Shown: positions 63,691 to 64,000 of the stretch, piece by piece | How positions within the stretch are numbered: position 1 is the stretch's first letter | How the letters are laid out: every line of letters starts with the position of its first letter | Assembly: GCA_973895155.1 (NCBI GenBank) | Contig: OZ316899.1 | Span: 5,270,001-5,334,000 of the forward strand | DNA: 64,000 nucleotides | Source: Marsupella aquatica | Taxonomy: Eukaryota; Marchantiophyta | Reading direction: 5' to 3' | Notes under the pieces: generated by a model | Told to the model about the DNA's origin: nothing | The model's input: the letters and a program-made list of their open reading frames with translations, nothing else | Database searches by the model: none | Made by a program: the position numbers and the translations under genes

Positions 63691-64000
63691 CTAATGCCTG
63701 GCACGCTTGCCAGAGCCGCTCGAATGGGAGCGGCCATCCCGCTGCCTTCGAAGCCTGTCATTGTCCGCCTTGAGGAGCTGGACCTGGTCTAGCAGAGATT
63801 CGTTCTCTCGCCTTGTCGCGTCCGTCTCCTCTGCTGCCTCCTGACATGCCTCCTCTAGCTGCTGGGCGTCGCTCGTCAGTTTACCCGCCAGCTGGTCCTG
63901 CTTCTCGGCCTCGGTTTGGGGCCATGCCACCTCGGCCTGCAGCGTGGCTATCTCCGCCGTGTCCCGCTGGGCTCGTTCCTCGGCCTCCTCCAGGTCTTTC
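63691..64000 (-). CDS. Coiled-coil gag-like ORF, C-terminus (runs off window)
   Basis: The minus-strand frame is open from the window edge to a stop at 63691. It is entirely heptad-rich: LEEAEERAQRDTAEIATLQA, then ESLLDQVQLLKADNDRLRRQ, ending in a basic/Ser tail (SHSSGSGKRARH). Position directly upstream of an LTR matches the coiled-coil ORFs at 22957 and 27615, though the residues differ. A gag-like structural role is inferred. N-terminal domains lie outside the window. Confidence 0.55.
   Translation of the reverse strand, partial: KDLEEAEERAQRDTAEIATLQAEVAWPQTEAEKQDQLAGKLTSDAQQLEEACQEAAEETDATRRENESLLDQVQLLKADNDRLRRQRDGRSHSSGSGKRARH

Noticed and set aside
1-64000. tRNA or rRNA genes
   Set aside because: I looked for cloverleaf-like boxes and conserved rRNA blocks while reading and saw none; a covariance-model scan would be needed to be certain.

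Overview
The window looks like gene-poor, repeat-packed nuclear DNA from a land plant with a large genome. The evidence is plant-type LINEs with a C-terminal RT zinc-binding domain, Ty1/Copia and Ty3/Gypsy pieces, a CACTA-like element and GT-AG introns. A non-seed plant (fern or lycophyte) is possible, but nothing here decides it. I see no intact conserved host gene. The only candidate is a broken SUV39-type SET gene near 43.3-43.7 kb.

Layout. 1-845: 3' end of LINE-1. 968-15042: a Copia element (minus strand) split by an 11.28-kb DNA transposon, Element A (2162-13443), which has terminal inverted repeats and a short target duplication. Element A carries a decayed transposase-like gene (plus), a spliced RING-finger gene and a possible RPA-like OB-fold gene (both minus). 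AATACC-rich arrays lie between its genes and near its ends. 15043-15402: repeat R1, copy A. 15403-22920: a truncated Gypsy element (minus) with LTR, primer site, split gag, zinc knuckles, protease and part of RT. 22035-28505: two head-to-head copies of an LTR-bearing element that encodes a long coiled-coil protein. The left copy abuts the Gypsy element through the same LTR.

28807-29122: a 46-bp minisatellite. 29270-32906: a second Copia element with a 188-bp 3' LTR. 34350-43019: LINE-2, bounded by a 17-bp target duplication. 43316-43741: two clean exons of a SET-domain gene next to the LINE. 44205-50942: LINE-3 (minus), interrupted by a 201-bp hAT-like MITE and by R1 copy B. 50966-53190: a decayed acidic, coiled-coil gag-like ORF. 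53194-57555: R1 copy C, split by a 4078-bp insertion with an intact 618-codon ORF.

57556-62770: Element B, CACTA-like at its left end. It has a decayed minus-strand gene and a divergent plus-strand gene with an Arg/Asp-rich N-terminus and a SET domain. ACGTCGT-type motifs cluster around both genes. 62771-64000: an LTR and the C-terminus of another coiled-coil ORF, running off the window.

How it fits together. Most of the sequence is nested insertion. Copia-1 predates Element A, LINE-3 predates R1-B and the MITE, and R1-C predates the 4.08-kb unit, which looks youngest because its ORF is intact. Elements A and B are the most interesting. Both are multigene DNA transposons carrying chromatin- or nucleic-acid-linked proteins (BAH-like region, RING, OB-fold, SET), and both have element-specific short-motif arrays beside their genes.
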